From an uncultured Anaerotruncus sp. (GTDB lineage Bacteria > Bacillota_A > Clostridia > Oscillospirales > CAG-272): 7,609 bases of DNA. This document shows positions 6,819 to 7,609 of the stretch, one piece after another. The translations under genes were made by a program, and so were the position numbers. The notes beneath the pieces were generated by a model. That model had not been told where the DNA came from. It did no database searches and was given only the letters and a program-made list of their open reading frames with translations. Position 1 is the first letter of the stretch. Every line of letters begins with the position of its first letter. Location: positions 1 through 7,609 of the forward strand of contig CATYWI010000053.1 in the NCBI GenBank assembly GCA_958414155.1, read 5' to 3'.

Positions 6819-7609
6819 TCACTCGGCGTCTCCGTCGTTCCCGTCTTCTTTTTCTTCTTTTTCGTCTTTTTTCTTATTGTTCTTCTTTGACCTGTCCGGC
6901 TTGTCCTCTTTGAGCGGCGCGGTCTCTACGGCTCCGGTCTTTTCGGCAGCCACGCGGCGCTCGGTGTCGAACATCTCGTCGTCCTCCGGCGGGGTATAAT
7001 CCTCGTCGTCGACATGGAAGAGAGACTTGGGATTGCCGCGGTTCGCATCAAGATCGAGCTTGCGCTTCTCCTTGGTCGCAGGCTTTCCCGCATATTCGCG
7101 CTCGGCTGCCTTGTAATCCTCCTCGGTGAAGGTGGGCATGGGCATTGCACGGCTGAGTATGAACTGCTTTACCGTTCCGAGAATGCTCTTGAATATCCAG
7201 TATACGCCGATAGCGGCAGGAACAACAAACGTGAAATAGACCGACATGAGCGGCATGGTGACGTCCATAACGGTGTTGGAGCAGCCAATCTGCTTCTCCG
7301 ACTGTCCGTTTGAGGGCTGGTAGGAGAACTTACGGGTCAGCTTCATGCTGAAGAAGTAAACTACAAATGTGAGCACCGGTACGAGCCACAGCCAGCTCGG
7401 CTTGGTGATGTCGGGTATCTCGCCGAGGTTGATGCCGAAGAGGCTGAAATCGGGAAGTCCCTTGTCATAAGCCGCGGATATCTCGCCGAGCGCCGATGTC
7501 GCAGTGGTGCCAACAGGCATATCATACCCGCCGCCCTCAACGAACGCAACGAACTTTGACTGTATGTCAGCCCAATGGTCGCGGATAGCGTCGATAAGAA
7601 CGATGGTAC
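6819..7609 (-). CDS. yidC: Membrane protein insertase YidC/OxaA (SpoIIIJ type), N-terminus beyond the right edge
   Basis: The last 262 codons are visible, and the frame is open through the window edge (TIVLIDAIRDHWADIQSKF and onwards), so the gene is partial rather than starting at the internal Met at 7520. YidC inserts and folds membrane proteins, alone or with SecYEG. One hydrophobic segment, WLWLVPVLTFVVYFFSMKL, lies at visible residues 72-90. A second membrane region, MPLMSVYFTFVVPAAIGVYW with IFKSILGTVKQFIL, covers about 118-151. Its M-P-x-M...P-x-x-x-x-x-Y-W pattern is typical of the last two membrane segments of YidC. About 110 residues of hydrophilic tail follow, ending in a dense Lys/Asp/Glu run (KKNNKKKDEKEEKED). 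That fits the basic cytosolic tails used for ribosome contact, but here it is mixed in charge. The substrate-groove Arg of the first conserved helix lies outside the window. jag follows by 57 bp. Confidence 0.93.
   Translation of the reverse strand, partial: TIVLIDAIRDHWADIQSKFVAFVEGGGYDMPVGTTATSALGEISAAYDKGLPDFSLFGINLGEIPDITKPSWLWLVPVLTFVVYFFSMKLTRKFSYQPSNGQSEKQIGCSNTVMDVTMPLMSVYFTFVVPAAIGVYWIFKSILGTVKQFILSRAMPMPTFTEEDYKAAEREYAGKPATKEKRKLDLDANRGNPKSLFHVDDEDYTPPEDDEMFDTERRVAAEKTGAVETAPLKEDKPDRSKKNNKKKDEKEEKEDGNDGDAE

Overview
This window looks like a moderately GC-rich Bacillota (Clostridia-type) chromosome segment. The main reason is gene order. The succession yidC, jag/khpB, mnmE is the conserved block next to the replication origin in Firmicutes, and lepA followed directly by hemW is the usual Firmicutes lead-in to the hrcA-grpE-dnaK heat-shock operon. 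The species cannot be fixed from the sequence. Every recognisable gene is on the minus strand, so the genes are read from the right edge towards the left.

Layout from right to left. The 3' two thirds of yidC (membrane protein insertase) enters at the right edge. After 57 bp with a small 7-mer tandem repeat comes jag/khpB (Jag_N, KH and R3H RNA-binding protein). An 84-bp gap holding a 15-bp hairpin leads to mnmE (tRNA U34-modification GTPase). A probable terminator (about 4482-4514) closes this block. From about 4202 to 4562 no gene can be recognised, but the stretch holds several strong inverted repeats. Two of these contain G-U or G-A pairs that work only if the plus strand is the RNA, so an uncharacterised plus-strand RNA or an element remnant is possible. 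Next is a broken sulfatase gene. It has lost about 200 N-terminal residues, including the expected catalytic CxPSR region, and carries a +2 frameshift at a GTGTG dinucleotide repeat. A 207-bp AT-rich gap carries a promoter for lepA (ribosomal elongation factor 4), which is followed 25 bp later by hemW (radical SAM haem chaperone). Downstream of hemW, at the left edge, is a near-consensus promoter (TTGACA, 17 bp, TATTAT) followed at once by TTAGCA. That arrangement is what is expected for hrcA with a CIRCE operator, but the window ends too early to confirm it.

The intact genes are housekeeping: membrane protein insertion, RNA binding, tRNA modification, translation and haem handling. I find no defence system, CRISPR array, complete mobile element, rRNA or tRNA. 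The parts worth a second look are the structured gap at 4253-4486, the decayed sulfatase at the point where mnmG would usually follow mnmE, and the truncated promoter/operator at the left edge.
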